From assembly GCA_024663395.1 (NCBI GenBank), contig JANFAH010000002.1, positions 2,294,001 to 2,358,000 of the forward strand: a stretch of 64,000 bases of DNA, in the 5' to 3' direction. This stretch comes from Pisolithus tinctorius (Eukaryota; Basidiomycota; Agaricomycetes; Boletales; Pisolithaceae). The position numbers were made by a program, and so were the translations under genes. The notes beneath the pieces were generated by a model. The model was not told the origin of the DNA and ran no database searches. It saw only the letters and a program-made list of their open reading frames with translations. This document shows positions 1 through 11,254 of the stretch, piece after piece; the first letter of the stretch is position 1, and every line of letters starts with the position of its first letter.

Positions 1-491
1 ACGTCAATTGAACATGCTCGGAAATGCTGATTCATTTATGTCATGATTTAGGTACCTCGCCGATTTTAAGCTGCTAAACATCCAAACCAATATCTGGAGA
101 ATGTTTATGATGCTAATAAGTCCAGTTGCAGTATTCACTCTGGAATGAAGTCCACGACTCTTATACATGACTATTCTCCCTTCCTTCGTGTATCATCTAC
201 AGGTTTTCCATTATTTTTTTGATGCCACATGTCTATGACGATATAAGATATCCAAATATTTACTTGTCTAAGCGTTCAACGCCGCAATAATTTCCGAGTG
301 CCAAGAGGATGAGTGGAGCTTGTGACACGGTCAGAACTAGGTATAGTAGGCAACTTAATTTTCATGCTATAACTAGAAGGCTGTGGCAGTATACACAATA
401 TACAGCACATTTAGCCAGCTCACAACCTACAGACTCACTCGAACATCGAGGCCAATAAGAATATTTACGGTAGTTGGTGAGAAGAAATTTT
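1..491. other. 3' flank of FOX2, no gene seen
   Basis: This stretch lies downstream of the FOX2 stop codon on the minus strand. Only short random reading frames are present. It probably holds the FOX2 3' untranslated region; nothing else is recognisable. Confidence 0.5.
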
Positions 492-3400
492 TTATAGTCT
501 GGCCTTGGCATCTCCATTGACAAGTGTCGCTGCTGCTGTTGCAAGGACGATGGTTCCTCGTTCCTTCACCTTGGTTGCTAAATTGGAAATACGTCGTAAA
601 GTAAGCCCCTGGAGAACCTGGATGCTGACGCACGAAATGACGTACTGAAGATGACTTTGGAACCTTCTTTCCACATTTCAGTGACGAGGGTTTCACCCGG
701 AAAGACCACTCCTGCAAAGCTATGCATAGTGGAAGAGAGGGGGAAAGAGGGACACGTGTCATCCTTGTGGGGAGTCTAGTGGGGAAAAAAAGGCATACTG
801 ACCGTACTTTGATGTCATTAAATGCTCCGAACGTTTGCAGCACGTGTTTTCCAGCAAATCCCATGAAGCATAGTCCTTATCAAACACAGCAAAGACAGAC
901 AGCGGTTCAGGACAAGGATAGACACAAGCTTGACATTGATATCTGAGATAGGGCCACCTACCATGAAGGATGGGTTTATCAAAGCCGCCAACGGCAGCAA
1001 AATCGGGATCTATCTGTTAGCATCCGAATCCAAATGAGGTTGTTCATCAGAAGTTTCCCAAAAGCTTTTCTGGAATTCTGGGAAGGAAAACTCACGTGCA
1101 AAGGGTTGTAATCGCCACTTAACCTGTATTGAAAAATTCCTTAGCCATTCCTCCAATAGTGACGCAATCGCATGATGCCAAGACAGGTATGAAAACACCA
1201 AGCTACAATGTATAGAGGAACATGGCTTACCGATAGAGTGCAGCTTGGCTAGGTAGCGTCTTTTCTTCCACCACAGCATCCGGCCTGCGAGTAGGTGGCA
1301 CATTTGCAGCCGTGGCAGGACCTCTATCTGTAGATACGGCGACCAACGGTCATGGGGCATGGGAAAAGATCGGACGTCAGGCATGATGAGTCCTCACCTG
1401 ACCCCACGCGTTTGCCACCGAACCCTCCAGCACCGCGGATAAAGACGGTCACCTGGTTCTCGAAGAGAAGCCTTCCAGTGTCTTTGTCCTTGGTATGAAC
1501 GATGCTAGTGATTGATGCGGCCTTCCCTTTGTCTAAAACTTCCAGAAGCCTAAACAATACAATATGTAGCAGTCAGTTGTCAACACTAGGATGACACTAT
1601 TCGCGTGGCTAGACCTTGTTTCGTTTATGAGCGTTCCCGAAGTAGGTATAGGTCCCTTGATAGCCAAGTACTGCTCTCCATGAAGGAGCTTCGCCTAACC
1701 ATAACCGTTCATGGTGTCAAGTTTAAACAGTTAAATAACTGGAAGTTGGCGATTCAAGGGAATGGTGCCTCACAGGGTTAAAGTTTGGAAGCCATCCAAA
1801 CGAAATACTTGAGCTTGCGGGAAACTGTGGAACCACGCCAAACGTTGGAAGTGCTGCGAAGTCACTGTGGCCCTCATACGACCACTGGAGGTCTCGTTCC
1901 GTCGCTCCTATACCGAGATTGTACAGGATGACGTCGCGTTCAGTGTATTCGAATTCCTCGTCCGGAGGCACCTCCTTCTTTGCTTCGGCGACCAGCCGTG
2001 AATCCTCCGGGTCTGCAAAGACGGCGGGCAATGTCATCGTGGAGGTTTACAGCGAAGACGGACTGCCCTGCTGTCGATATAACCGAGCTCTGGGAAATCA
2101 CATGCTCGGCGCTCGAATAGACTCTGATTAAGAATCGAATGACCATTGACACTCTTCACTAGGCTTCCGCAAGCCATATGGCTGCATTATACTCTCACAG
2201 GAGTCGATATAACGATTTAGCAATCGGCGAATCAGTCTTTTACAGCTTCGCTTTAAGTGCTCTCCCAGCTTCTTTAACCGCTTCCACAGCACCCTCAATT
2301 ACCGATCCCGCCTTATTCTCAAAGTTGTCGATGATTTGCTGCAAGCTCTCAGCCGATGTCGCCGGGAACGTAGCCCTGCCATCATCTACGAAAAAGAGAA
2401 AGAGTCACTACAGAGAAAAAAAAAACACTCAGAAGCAGCAATTACAACGCACCAAATGTCGTAAAGGTTTCCCACTTCGCTATGACTTCTTCAGGAGTCA
2501 ACTCCACGTTTATCGGGAAGCCATGGCCGCCCGTTCGTTGCCAACGTGTCTCTGCTGCCCAACCACCAGATATTTCGAACAGCCGACCGGTGGTGTCGGT
2601 GTTATCCTCGCTCGTTAAGAAACCTACAACAGGGGCTATGTAGTCCGGCTAGAGGGAAAGAGGTGTGTTGAGAGCAACGAATGGGGTAAATGGAAGAGAC
2701 TTGCGAACCTTGTAAGCATCAACCATCTCTTTCGGCCTAGAATATTTCAGTGTCAAGAAAAAAAGCCTAGTATGGAATCGACACACCAGATTGTCATGGT
2801 CATCGCGGTACCGGCAGAAGGAGCGATGACATTACAGAGAATGTTGTATTTTCGACCCTCGAAACCAAGAGTCTTGGTAAGGCCGATAACGGCGGCTTTT
2901 GCAGACGAGTACTGCGTCACCCCCGTGTATGAGCCTCGTATCACGGGAAAAAAAATAGTAGCTTTACATTGGTCTGCCCAAAGTTACCATCTGGTATTTC
3001 AAAGTCAGGAGAAAAAAGAGCGTGCAGAACTGATGAAGGCTTACATATACCAACCTGTGAGGCCGTCGTAACTATGCGACCGTATTTCTGCTTCTGGAAT
3101 ACCGGCCACACGGCCTTTGCGCACTGCACAACTGTGTAATCAGCCACGTGTAACATCCTGTATAGCTGGAAGCAGACCTTGTATGTACCACGAAGATGGA
3201 CGGCGATCACCGTGTCCCACTCTTGCTCGGTCATAGCTGCAAACGATCGATCTCGGAGGACACCCGCATTGGCAATCAGGACATGCACGCCACCGAACGC
3301 GTCCAGTGCCGCTTTGACAATCTTCTCCCCCTCTTCGGCCGAGCAGACGACAGGCACTGCCTTTCCGCCAGCTACCCCACGTTGAATTTTTTGGTTGGTT

Positions 3401-5026
3401 CCCCGCAATGAATCTCTGTTACGCACCAGCTTCAACTTCCTTGCAGACTCCAGTTGCCCCCTGCTCGTTAACGTCGTTTACAACGACATTCGCTCCGAGA
3501 CGCCCGTACATAAGTGCATACGCACGTCCGAGACCGGCACCTGCACCCGTGATGATGACGGTCTTTCCATCAAAACGGACCGGAGGTGTTGCTTGAGCAT
3601 TGGGTGGTAGCTTGGCAGCAACCTCGAGCTGTGACGTCACAGAATATAATCTCCGTTTCGCATTGCAACCACACTCTGCAACTTACCAGCTTCTCGCTAT
3701 CAGCCATTGACTGTGGACTGTGCGCGCAAAGCATTTAAGAAGTGAGAAAGTACGAGAAGAATACGTACTTACTGCCTAGGATCTGAAAAGTCAGTGACCT
3801 CTGACCACTTGAGTTTAACCTTTGGAAATTTCTCAGTCGTGACCACGGCAGCAGAAGGTAAGGAATGGCATTTACAGCGGACGGAGTGAACGTCTCATCT
3901 GTCTTCCAGATCGCTCCCTTGCTTCGCTCCCATCGGATCTCGGCGACGAAGCCTGCTCCAACCTCAAACACGCGTCCAGAGGCGTTCGGGCCGTCGGGAT
4001 GGCAAACAGCAGCTACGAACGGTGCTACGAATTCAGGCTGTGCCATGAAAAAAGTTTGAAAATGGGACTAAGGTCTTTCCGAGTGACTGTAGAAACAAAT
4101 ACCTTCAAATTCGCGAGCATATCCGGAGGCATGATCGTCTCTGTCATTTGCGACGCAGCAACCTAAACGCACCATTTTTTTTAATTATCAGACCAGACTC
4201 TCTTCCCCCGAAGAGGGTACAGAACAGTGACAGCCCATACCGGAGCAACAGCGATAGCACCAATACCATACTTCACGCCTTCTCTTGCAAGAGATTTCGT
4301 GAACGAGATCAACCCCATCTTCGCAGCGCTATAGTTAGCTTGGCCAAAGTTACCTAGTAGATAGGCATGAGCGATTCGTAACTTGTATGTAAATTTTCCC
4401 CAAGACAAACCATAGATGCCAGCAGCACTGGTGATGTTCACAATCCGACCGAACTTCTGGTTCCGGAAATGAGGCCATGCAGCTTTCGTGCACGCAAACG
4501 CTCCCTTCAAATGGACAGCGATGACTTGGTCCCATTCCGCATCAGACATATTCTTGAACCTATATGATAATAATAATAAAGTTCCCATAAATATGATCAC
4601 ACTCGTAGTGCTATAAAACACTGACCCTTTGTCCCGCAGAATACCTGCATTGTTGATGAGGATAGTAACTCGCCCGAATGAGTTGATTGCGGTCTGGACG
4701 ACAGCAGCACCGTCCGTTGCCGAGGATGCGTTCACGACCGCGGTGCCTCCGGCTGCCGACACGTCATAACCCACAGTCAACTAGGATAGAATGCCACACA
4801 CCTTGTTTGATCTCGTCGACTACTTTCTGCGCAGCAGCAGCATTGAAGTCGTTAACGACAACATTGGCACCGCGAGAAGCAAACAAGAGCGAATAACTTG
4901 ATCGATCAGGTAAGGTTAGATCACACCACAGCCAATATCATTATCCACTCCGCACTTACGCTCTGCCCAGTCCACCACCTGCACCGGTGACGACGACCGT
5001 ATGACCCTTGAACGAGAGTGGTGCCA
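492..5026 (-). CDS. FOX2: Peroxisomal multifunctional beta-oxidation enzyme (two SDR domains plus hydratase 2)
   Basis: This enzyme carries out the second and third steps of peroxisomal fatty-acid beta-oxidation: hydration of 2-enoyl-CoA and (3R)-hydroxyacyl-CoA dehydrogenation. Reading the minus strand across short introns gives two consecutive short-chain dehydrogenase domains. The first has a [12 protein letters not shown]-binding loop near 4990, INNAG near 4640 and the YSAAK catalytic pair near 4340. The second has TGAGAGLGR near 3550, IANAG near 3270 and YSSAK near 2900. A MaoC-like hydratase region follows; its active-site motif DYNPLHIDP is split by an intron at about 1015-1090. This order matches fungal FOX2 rather than animal MFP2, which has one SDR and an SCP2 domain. 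The start MAPLSFKG at 5026 is directly before the first Rossmann strand. The last exon ends in KARL, and its final ARL fits a type 1 peroxisomal signal. Exon borders are inferred by eye. Confidence 0.93.
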
Positions 5027-5923
5027 TGATTGTTTGGCAGCTCTTGGATCGCAAGTTACCAAGGTATTCCGCCTCAAAGCGGGCGGGCCTTATTTTAGTG
5101 TGTCGGTCTCACGTGAAAAACGGTCTCGGTGCTGTCACCGGCGCCAGCTGATAGTAGTTTAGCCGGCACCACGTGCTTCACACTCCATAGTGGTAATTTC
5201 GCAATTGCGCATAAATAATTTGGTTGTTTGATTTGAGGTCAGTTTGAGCGCCCGGCGCGGCTAAAGTCACAGTATATACACTGGTGCCAAGACTCTAGCT
5301 TCAAGAACTAAAGAGGAGGGGCGGGAACGCGCCGGAACAAAAATGAGAAACAAAAATCGTTCCCGCCAGCCGAAAATTGCTCTGAAAGGGGTAGGGGGGG
5401 GAGGGGGGACCTTGAATATTGAGCCCAACGAAATAGAAAACTGACCACGAAGCGGCCAGCTGAATGTAAATTGCAAAGTGATAGATGACTGAAACAATAA
5501 ACACCACGAAAAGACAAAGGGAACAAAACGACAAAAGACGAGAGAAGAGGGAGATGATTGAGAGAGTGCATGGCATACATGAGTAATTGTAGGCAAATGC
5601 CAGAGATGCGGGTAGAAGTGTAATGAAGGGCATAGGCGTAGTTGTGTGGGTAACAAATACGTGGTTCGACCATGGCGAACGGTGACGCGAGGCCAGTAAT
5701 GCGGCTGACAGAAACACGTGGCGACAGATTAGAGTGTCCAGAGGAATGCATGGGGGTGAAATAGCAAGGCAAAGCGACACATACGCAGATGAAGACATGA
5801 CTCGAGTGTGTGTAATCAGACAATTGAGATTGTGAAGACAATGATGCAAGGACGGTATGCAAGCACAAAGATGATGAGACTGAATGATACTGCGATGTGG
5901 GGGTATCGTGAATTCTCGGGTTT
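5027..5923. other. Intergenic region between FOX2 start and cyclin stop
   Basis: The FOX2 promoter should lie at the low end of this interval and the cyclin 3' untranslated region at the high end. Long overlapping minus-strand frames near 5300-6035 have no recognisable domain and look like chance frames. A G-rich run of four G tracts lies at about 5387-5408. Confidence 0.5.
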
Positions 5924-7692
5924 TTATTTCTTGAGCATCAGGTGGTCCTGGCCGGTTGATCGCCAGTTGTTCTTTGCCCAATCGATGGCGAAAAGCGAGG
6001 CCTTGAGAAATTTCTTGTGCGCATACTTTTGGCATACGTATAGCTGCGTAGAATTCTCTTCAAGAAGCTTTTCACAAATCCATTGGTGACCTGGCTCCAG
6101 GTGTTCGGCCACGAAACCAGAGTAAAACACGAATGCATCATTCTGCCGAAGGAGGAAAGTGAGTCGCACGGACCACGTGTGGTCAACATTGTTCAACCCA
6201 CCCAATCACCGCCTAGCATTCTCCTTGCACTGTACATTGCAACCGCAGAGATAAGACTGGGTTTGCATCTCAAAAACCGGTGGTCAAGCAGAGCAACCTC
6301 TGCGATGAACTTGCCAAGGGTTCTTGTCTGAATGTCGTAGTTGTCTGCCTTGCTGATGCGACGCATCCAGCTGTACGGTGAGCAGTACTGCGAAACTTTG
6401 AAGTCGAGGGTTTGCAGGACGACACGCTCGCCCTTCAGGATCTCCTCCTTGGTGTATCCGTTCTCGGTCATGTAGACAAACTCGTCGACCGATGGTGCGA
6501 CGATTTCCTCGTATTTGGCTGCAATGAACATGGCGGTGACACCAACGAGCTGGAGCTTAACGAGGGCAACGGGACGCCTGCTGAGGAAGCGGTCGACTAT
6601 GTTAATAGCTATCCAGAGGGTCTCAGGAAGCATGTGCCATCTCAGATGTACTTGCAGGAGCCAGTCGACGAGCGTTTGCCTCATTGACCAGGTGACCTCC
6701 GCCTGCGCATCCATATAATCGGGGTTGGGCATGATGTCATTCTGGAGACAGGTCAATCTCTGTGCTCGGTGAAAATCAGGGACACTTACCTCCAACTCCG
6801 ACATGTACTGGAAGATATCGTCGGCATACTCCGATACCATGGTGGTGTCGTAGATATCAACCTCGTCCTCGAACGACTCTTGGATTTTGGTCACTTCCTT
6901 GTGATGTCTCGTTGCGCGCTCCGTGTCGACATCAGGCCAGACACGGGGTGCGTTGGTCACCGTCGGGTTCTCTGCGTCTTCGGCCACTTCGACCTCTATT
7001 TCTTGGACGTCTACCATGTTTTCTACTTCTCTCTCGTTGATGATGCTGAGATCGGGGTCAGCATCTGGCTCTACGATTTGGGGAACCTCGATATCCATGT
7101 CGTTCTCTTTGTCGTCCTCTGTAGGGATGATAACTGGTACAGCGGTTTCCTGCCGCGACATACGTTTGAAGACCGATGCTTTCTGGGCACGAGCAACGGG
7201 TTGACGGGGAACATTGGTTGCGCTCTGTGTTTTGCCTGGACCCAAGGGAACACGCTGTGGGCCAGTAGCAGCTGCAAGTGACGCTGAGCGGGTACGCTTG
7301 AGGCCCTGCTCTTGGGAGGCGTCCTTCAATCCGTCTTTGGCAGTAGTTTTCCCTGCAACATCCTGAAATGAGGCGCGGCGGACGCGTCAGTCATGCGTGT
7401 GCTGTGGCATTTACCTGTACTGACCTTGCGATTGACAGCGGTTGTGGTCACTTCATTAAGCGCGGGACGCTGTTGCCCAACCTTGAGTCCACTGAGGACG
7501 GAGGATGCGCGCGACGCGCCGGCACCAACAATGCCTGATCCCTGGCGCAGGTGCTTGCTGGTGGCATTTTCGTCGCCGTTCGCCTTGCGTGCGCCAAAGC
7601 GGGTACGGGTCTGGGACGGCTGTGGCGTGTGTCAGTGACGAGGAATTAGCAGAGATGGGGGGAGGGTGTACTCGGATAATGTTGTTGGGCAT
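5924..7692 (-). CDS. G2/mitotic B-type cyclin
   Basis: This is the regulatory subunit that activates the mitotic cyclin-dependent kinase. Five exons can be joined from ATG 7692 (MPNNIIR) to the stop at 5924. The N-terminal third is low complexity and contains a destruction-box sequence RPALNEVTT near 7450-7475, the signal for APC/C-driven degradation. A long acidic linker follows. The cyclin N box begins near 6690 with MRQTLVDWLLQVH and continues through ETLWIAINIVDRFLS and FIAAKYEE, the classic B-cyclin signature. The second cyclin fold covers LLDHRFLRCKPSLISA and the last exon. Introns are about 50-60 nt; the last one splits LGGDW from NDAFVF. Length, about 500 residues, is normal for fungal B cyclins. 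A single Clb/NimE/Cdc13 identity cannot be chosen from the sequence alone. Confidence 0.93.
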
Positions 7693-8319
7693 GGTAGAAA
7701 TGAAGTGTAGATGCTACAGAGAGATACCAAACTCTGGGAGCGACGAGGTACGGAGTGGGGGGTCGAGAAAGGTACAGAGAAGGGATTGTGGTGGGGAAGA
7801 GAAAGAACAATAGAAAGCCAAGCCGTGGCTGCTAATAAACTGTGAGTGAGTTCGCCGGTCTCGACAGAGACTACAGAAACGGAACGGTCGAATGGGCGAG
7901 CACAAGCCTCTGGGGACAAGAAATTCGTCGCGTAGAGGTGGAACGCGAACCACCCACGTGACTAATAAAAACACTCCACAACAGACACGTCGCGACGCGG
8001 CCCGCTAATTAGTCTTGGCTTTAAAATGTTTTTGGACAGTGGACAGCAGTGTGAGTGAGACGCTACAGGTATCGGAGGTACCACAGATACAACATTGTAC
8101 ATTATCATATCTGACAGCCAATCACCGATCAGCGGCTCATCATCCATTGCCGCTAAAGAATCCCACATGGGTTCCTACGGATCACGAGCCCATTGACCCG
8201 CAGCGGGTAAGGGCGAAATAAAGTCAACAGCATGACGGTAGTGGCACACTCTGACCCTGATGATGTTCAGTAAAACGACAAGCGAGACGGAAGAAGCCAA
8301 TAGTATACTGACATTCCTA
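7693..8319. other. Cyclin promoter region and 3' flank of FHA gene
   Basis: No coding domain is visible on either strand. The interval must hold the minus-strand cyclin promoter and the end of the FHA/G-patch transcript. Confidence 0.45.
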
Positions 8320-9525
8320 TTAGCCTGCTCCATCATTTGCTGTGGCTCGCACACTCTCCCACCGTCGCTCTTTGCCGTCCTCTCTCCACTGGTGAAAGGA
8401 TTGTGGGGGTGGCCCCGTCTTGTCCGGCGACATCCCAAGTCCTGCTCTGGGTGGGAGTGGGGTCACCTCCAAGGGCACTACCAGTCCCGAGCCATTCTCG
8501 CCGTCCCCACCTGCGGATGAGCCAAGAGCCTGTCCGGGTTGCCATCCTTGCTTCAGGAGCAGTTGCCGGCCAATGTTGCTCTCCGATAAGGGTCCAGGAC
8601 GTCGCGGAACTTCAACACAAGAGGGAATTGAATGTGGGGCAGATAACTGCTGCGCCAATTCAGGAGTCGGTTTATTCAAGATACCCGGTGAGTTGCCCCT
8701 AGGGCTCTGGACGCCAGGACTATCATACTGCGATCCCGGATACATCGCACGCCGACGTGCCGAACGATCGACGTAAGTGGTGGCAGTAGACCGCATGTCG
8801 GATGGTGGCAAGCTCGAACCAGATGCAAGCTCATGAGCACTGTGATGTCGTGAAAGGAGAGCACGTTTGAGGGTCGTCAGTGCTTTCTTCGGGTCCCTCC
8901 TCTCAACAATCATCGTCTGCTGTTGCTCAAGTCCTGCAGATTCAGAAGACCTCTTGCCACCAGTGATGTGACCGTTGCCTTTCGGGACAGTGAAGAGAGG
9001 TACGTCACCCTGGCCATTGGACATGCATTCTACACAAGGTGTTCGGTCCTCGTGTATGTGACAAAGAAACGTGGTACTGCCAATAATCAATCGGTCAAGG
9101 TGGCATAGTGGCCGTGGTATGCTCGCTACCCGGGGAGGAGACAGACGAACAGGCTCCGTGTCAAGCTGGCGCCCAGACTGTAAGAACGTGCCATGCTTAG
9201 AGCCCATGTCCACCACAGCCCACTCCCGTCTCTCCTTATCCCAATAAGCGGTAGCATGTAGCTTCGAGACCTCCATCTCCTTCAATCGAATACGTGGTAC
9301 CGCGCTACCCACAGGGGCATGATCGCGCCCAAATTGAGCTTCTCCATAGGCGTCGAGCACAGCAACTCGGAGGTGTTTATGAAGGATGGAGCTCTTGAGG
9401 ACTAATAGACGCAATGGCGGCCAGGCTGTCGATGTTGTGCGCTCAGAGACTCCACTGACATCGCTGTCGCCAGGCCATTCGTACGCAGGGTCGTGCTCGG
9501 ACACCTCGTAGCCAGAGAAATGCAT
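8320..9525 (-). CDS. FHA and G-patch domain protein (AGGF1-like)
   Basis: A single uninterrupted frame of 401 codons starts at ATG 9525 (MHFSGYEVSE). Residues of about 45-150 form a forkhead-associated phosphothreonine-binding domain: FGRD is followed by VSKLHATAYWD and then DMGSKHGTFLQSG, the usual G-R, S-x-x-H and N/K-G signature. A basic, serine-rich linker follows. Near the C terminus LLKQGWQPGQALGSS and RAGLG form a G-patch, a glycine-rich motif that commonly recruits DEAH helicases. FHA followed by a G-patch is the arrangement of AGGF1, a nuclear protein linked to RNA processing. Any N-terminal extension seen in animal AGGF1 is missing or in an upstream exon I cannot define. The gene shares a 128-nt upstream interval with NHEJ1 on the other strand. 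Confidence 0.8.
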   Translation of the reverse strand: MHFSGYEVSEHDPAYEWPGDSDVSGVSERTTSTAWPPLRLLVLKSSILHKHLRVAVLDAYGEAQFGRDHAPVGSAVPRIRLKEMEVSKLHATAYWDKERREWAVVDMGSKHGTFLQSGRQLDTEPVRLSPPRVASIPRPLCHLDRLIIGSTTFLCHIHEDRTPCVECMSNGQGDVPLFTVPKGNGHITGGKRSSESAGLEQQQTMIVERRDPKKALTTLKRALLSRHHSAHELASGSSLPPSDMRSTATTYVDRSARRRAMYPGSQYDSPGVQSPRGNSPGILNKPTPELAQQLSAPHSIPSCVEVPRRPGPLSESNIGRQLLLKQGWQPGQALGSSAGGDGENGSGLVVPLEVTPLPPRAGLGMSPDKTGPPPQSFHQWREDGKERRWESVRATANDGAG

Positions 9526-9653
9526 TGAGACATTTCAAACTCCGATCCCCTATCGACCTTGAGCTCACCCATCTTCAAAGGAACTGCTGATGGAGTACTT
9601 CAGTGAGGTATTTGCCGCCCACTCCGTACCACCAAACGCGTCCGACGCATGGC
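9526..9653. promoter_or_regulatory. Divergent promoter, FHA gene and NHEJ1
   Basis: Only 128 nt separate the start codon of the minus-strand FHA/G-patch gene (9525) from that of the plus-strand NHEJ1 gene (9654). Both genes must be driven from this interval or from within each other's 5' end. No clear TATA box is seen. Confidence 0.5.
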
Positions 9654-11254
9654 ATGACCACACAGGAACACTCTAAGCTTCTGCTATCGAAAGAGTGGTT
9701 GGTGAAAGTCGACGCACAGACGGCCAAACCATACCTATTTGTCCGTCATCCTCGCCTTTTCTACCATACCCACATTAGCCATTGACATCAAATCGTGTGT
9801 GACGTATTCTGCCACAGAAATTTCACTCTTCCTCAGTGGATTTGACATGCTGTTTCATGATTACAGATACCAAGTGTATTTGGGCGGAGGGTGAGTATGC
9901 CCCGCCACCGGTAATTAACGAACTGAGACACATCGTCAGCTTGTTCATCTTTCTAGTATTGAATAGCAAGCAATTCGCCAGGCGCTGGCGTGAATGCAAC
10001 CGAAGAATTAGCTCTCCCCTTTTGGATGATGACGCGGAAGAGGCATGGAGAACACGCAACCTCGACCTTTTATCCCGGGCGCATACCCTGGGCGGTGTGT
10101 CAGACGTATCCTTTGAGCCCGTGGAATCCAAAATAGCGGTGCATTTTGTTCTTGCTGTGGGTATGTAGTCGTGTTTAGCTGATTCATGATGTGTGATAGG
10201 ACCTGGCGTTTGAATTGGAATGTGATACGTTCAAGTGGCGGTGGGACACCATCTTCGTGGGTCACAAGGCCTCCGCGGACATTTTGTCACAACACCTCAT
10301 TATGCCCCTGATAAGCGTTAACCATCTTGCCTTCAGCAGCCCAAATGCAGTTGGTGATTTCAGCGGAGACGAACTAGAGAAGGTATGTACCTTATCGAGT
10401 CAGCCACGCACTTGGCAAAAAAGAAGCGATCTTATAACGCACCCTCACAACAGGCTATCGATAAGATTGGTCGCACAGCTCGCAGGACCGTCGACACGCA
10501 TATCAAAAATGCGATGTCTAAACCCCGCTTGGCAACAACCCTTCGGCGCATGACTGCAGTTTTCAACTTCATTTCGGATCTACGTGGGTTATGCATGACT
10601 TCTTCCTGCGTCGAATTATTAAATTACCTCTCATTCCAGCTAAAGTGACGATTGCGAACGACGTAACCCCTCTTCAACCTCGAGAACCAGCGCCGAAATT
10701 AAGCACGGGAACTAAGCTCTCGAAAAGTACGGGGAGTTATGTAACGGATGTGAGCAATTACCAACCTTCTTGACTGTTGCCAATATTGAGCCTCATGCAA
10801 TTTGCAGAAGACGACTGATATCAGAGGGGATTTGAAATCTGAGGCAATAACTTTAGGGGTTCAGAGTCCCATCACTGCGGACGTGGATATGGGTTCTGCC
10901 ACAGAATCCGAAAGTGATAGTCACCCTCATGCATCGATGAGTCGTGAGTCTGCAAACAAGCGCCCTGTGACCGAGAGTCAACATGGTACAACCGCCGCAA
11001 AGTTCCCTGTACCATCAAAGGCACCCTCGCCTGCTCCGAGTGGGCCACAAAGTCGAAACGCAATCAAACCACCCCCCGTATCCAGTGACACGGACTCTTC
11101 GCCTATCCGACCAGCCAAGAAATCGAGGCCGTCCCCCGCAAGCGACGAGGACAGCGAAGAGGAGCGTAAGAAACTTGCGGCTCAGATCAAAAGTGGGGCT
11201 ACTTCCGTACGGGGTACAAGGCAACCACTTCGACGAGGAGGCAGGAAGTTTTGA
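9654..11254 (+). CDS. NHEJ1: Non-homologous end-joining factor XLF-like
   Basis: XLF/Nej1 stimulates DNA ligase IV-XRCC4 in double-strand break repair. After joining exons 9654-9740, 9818-9890 and the following ones, the N-terminal head reads SKEWLVKV, then VDLTCCFMITDTKCIWAE, then ELEK after an LAFELECDTFKWRWD strand; this is the beta-sandwich plus alpha stalk pattern of the XLF family (for example VDLTCC...T.. .W.E). One intron (about 10155-10200) uses a GTGGGT donor. The stalk EKAIDKIGRTARRTVDTHIKN is interrupted by one intron at 10381. The C-terminal half is a disordered Ser/Pro-rich tail that ends RRGGRKF, which fits the basic-then-aromatic Ku-binding motif of XLF. The start at 9654 (MTTQEHSK) precedes the first conserved residues. 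XRCC4 and PAXX are related folds, but the head sequence and tail favour XLF. Confidence 0.78.

Noticed and set aside
5301..6035. A 244-codon minus-strand frame with hydrophobic stretches
   Set aside because: It overlaps the last cyclin exon in another frame, has no domain and runs through the expected 3' untranslated region; it looks like chance.
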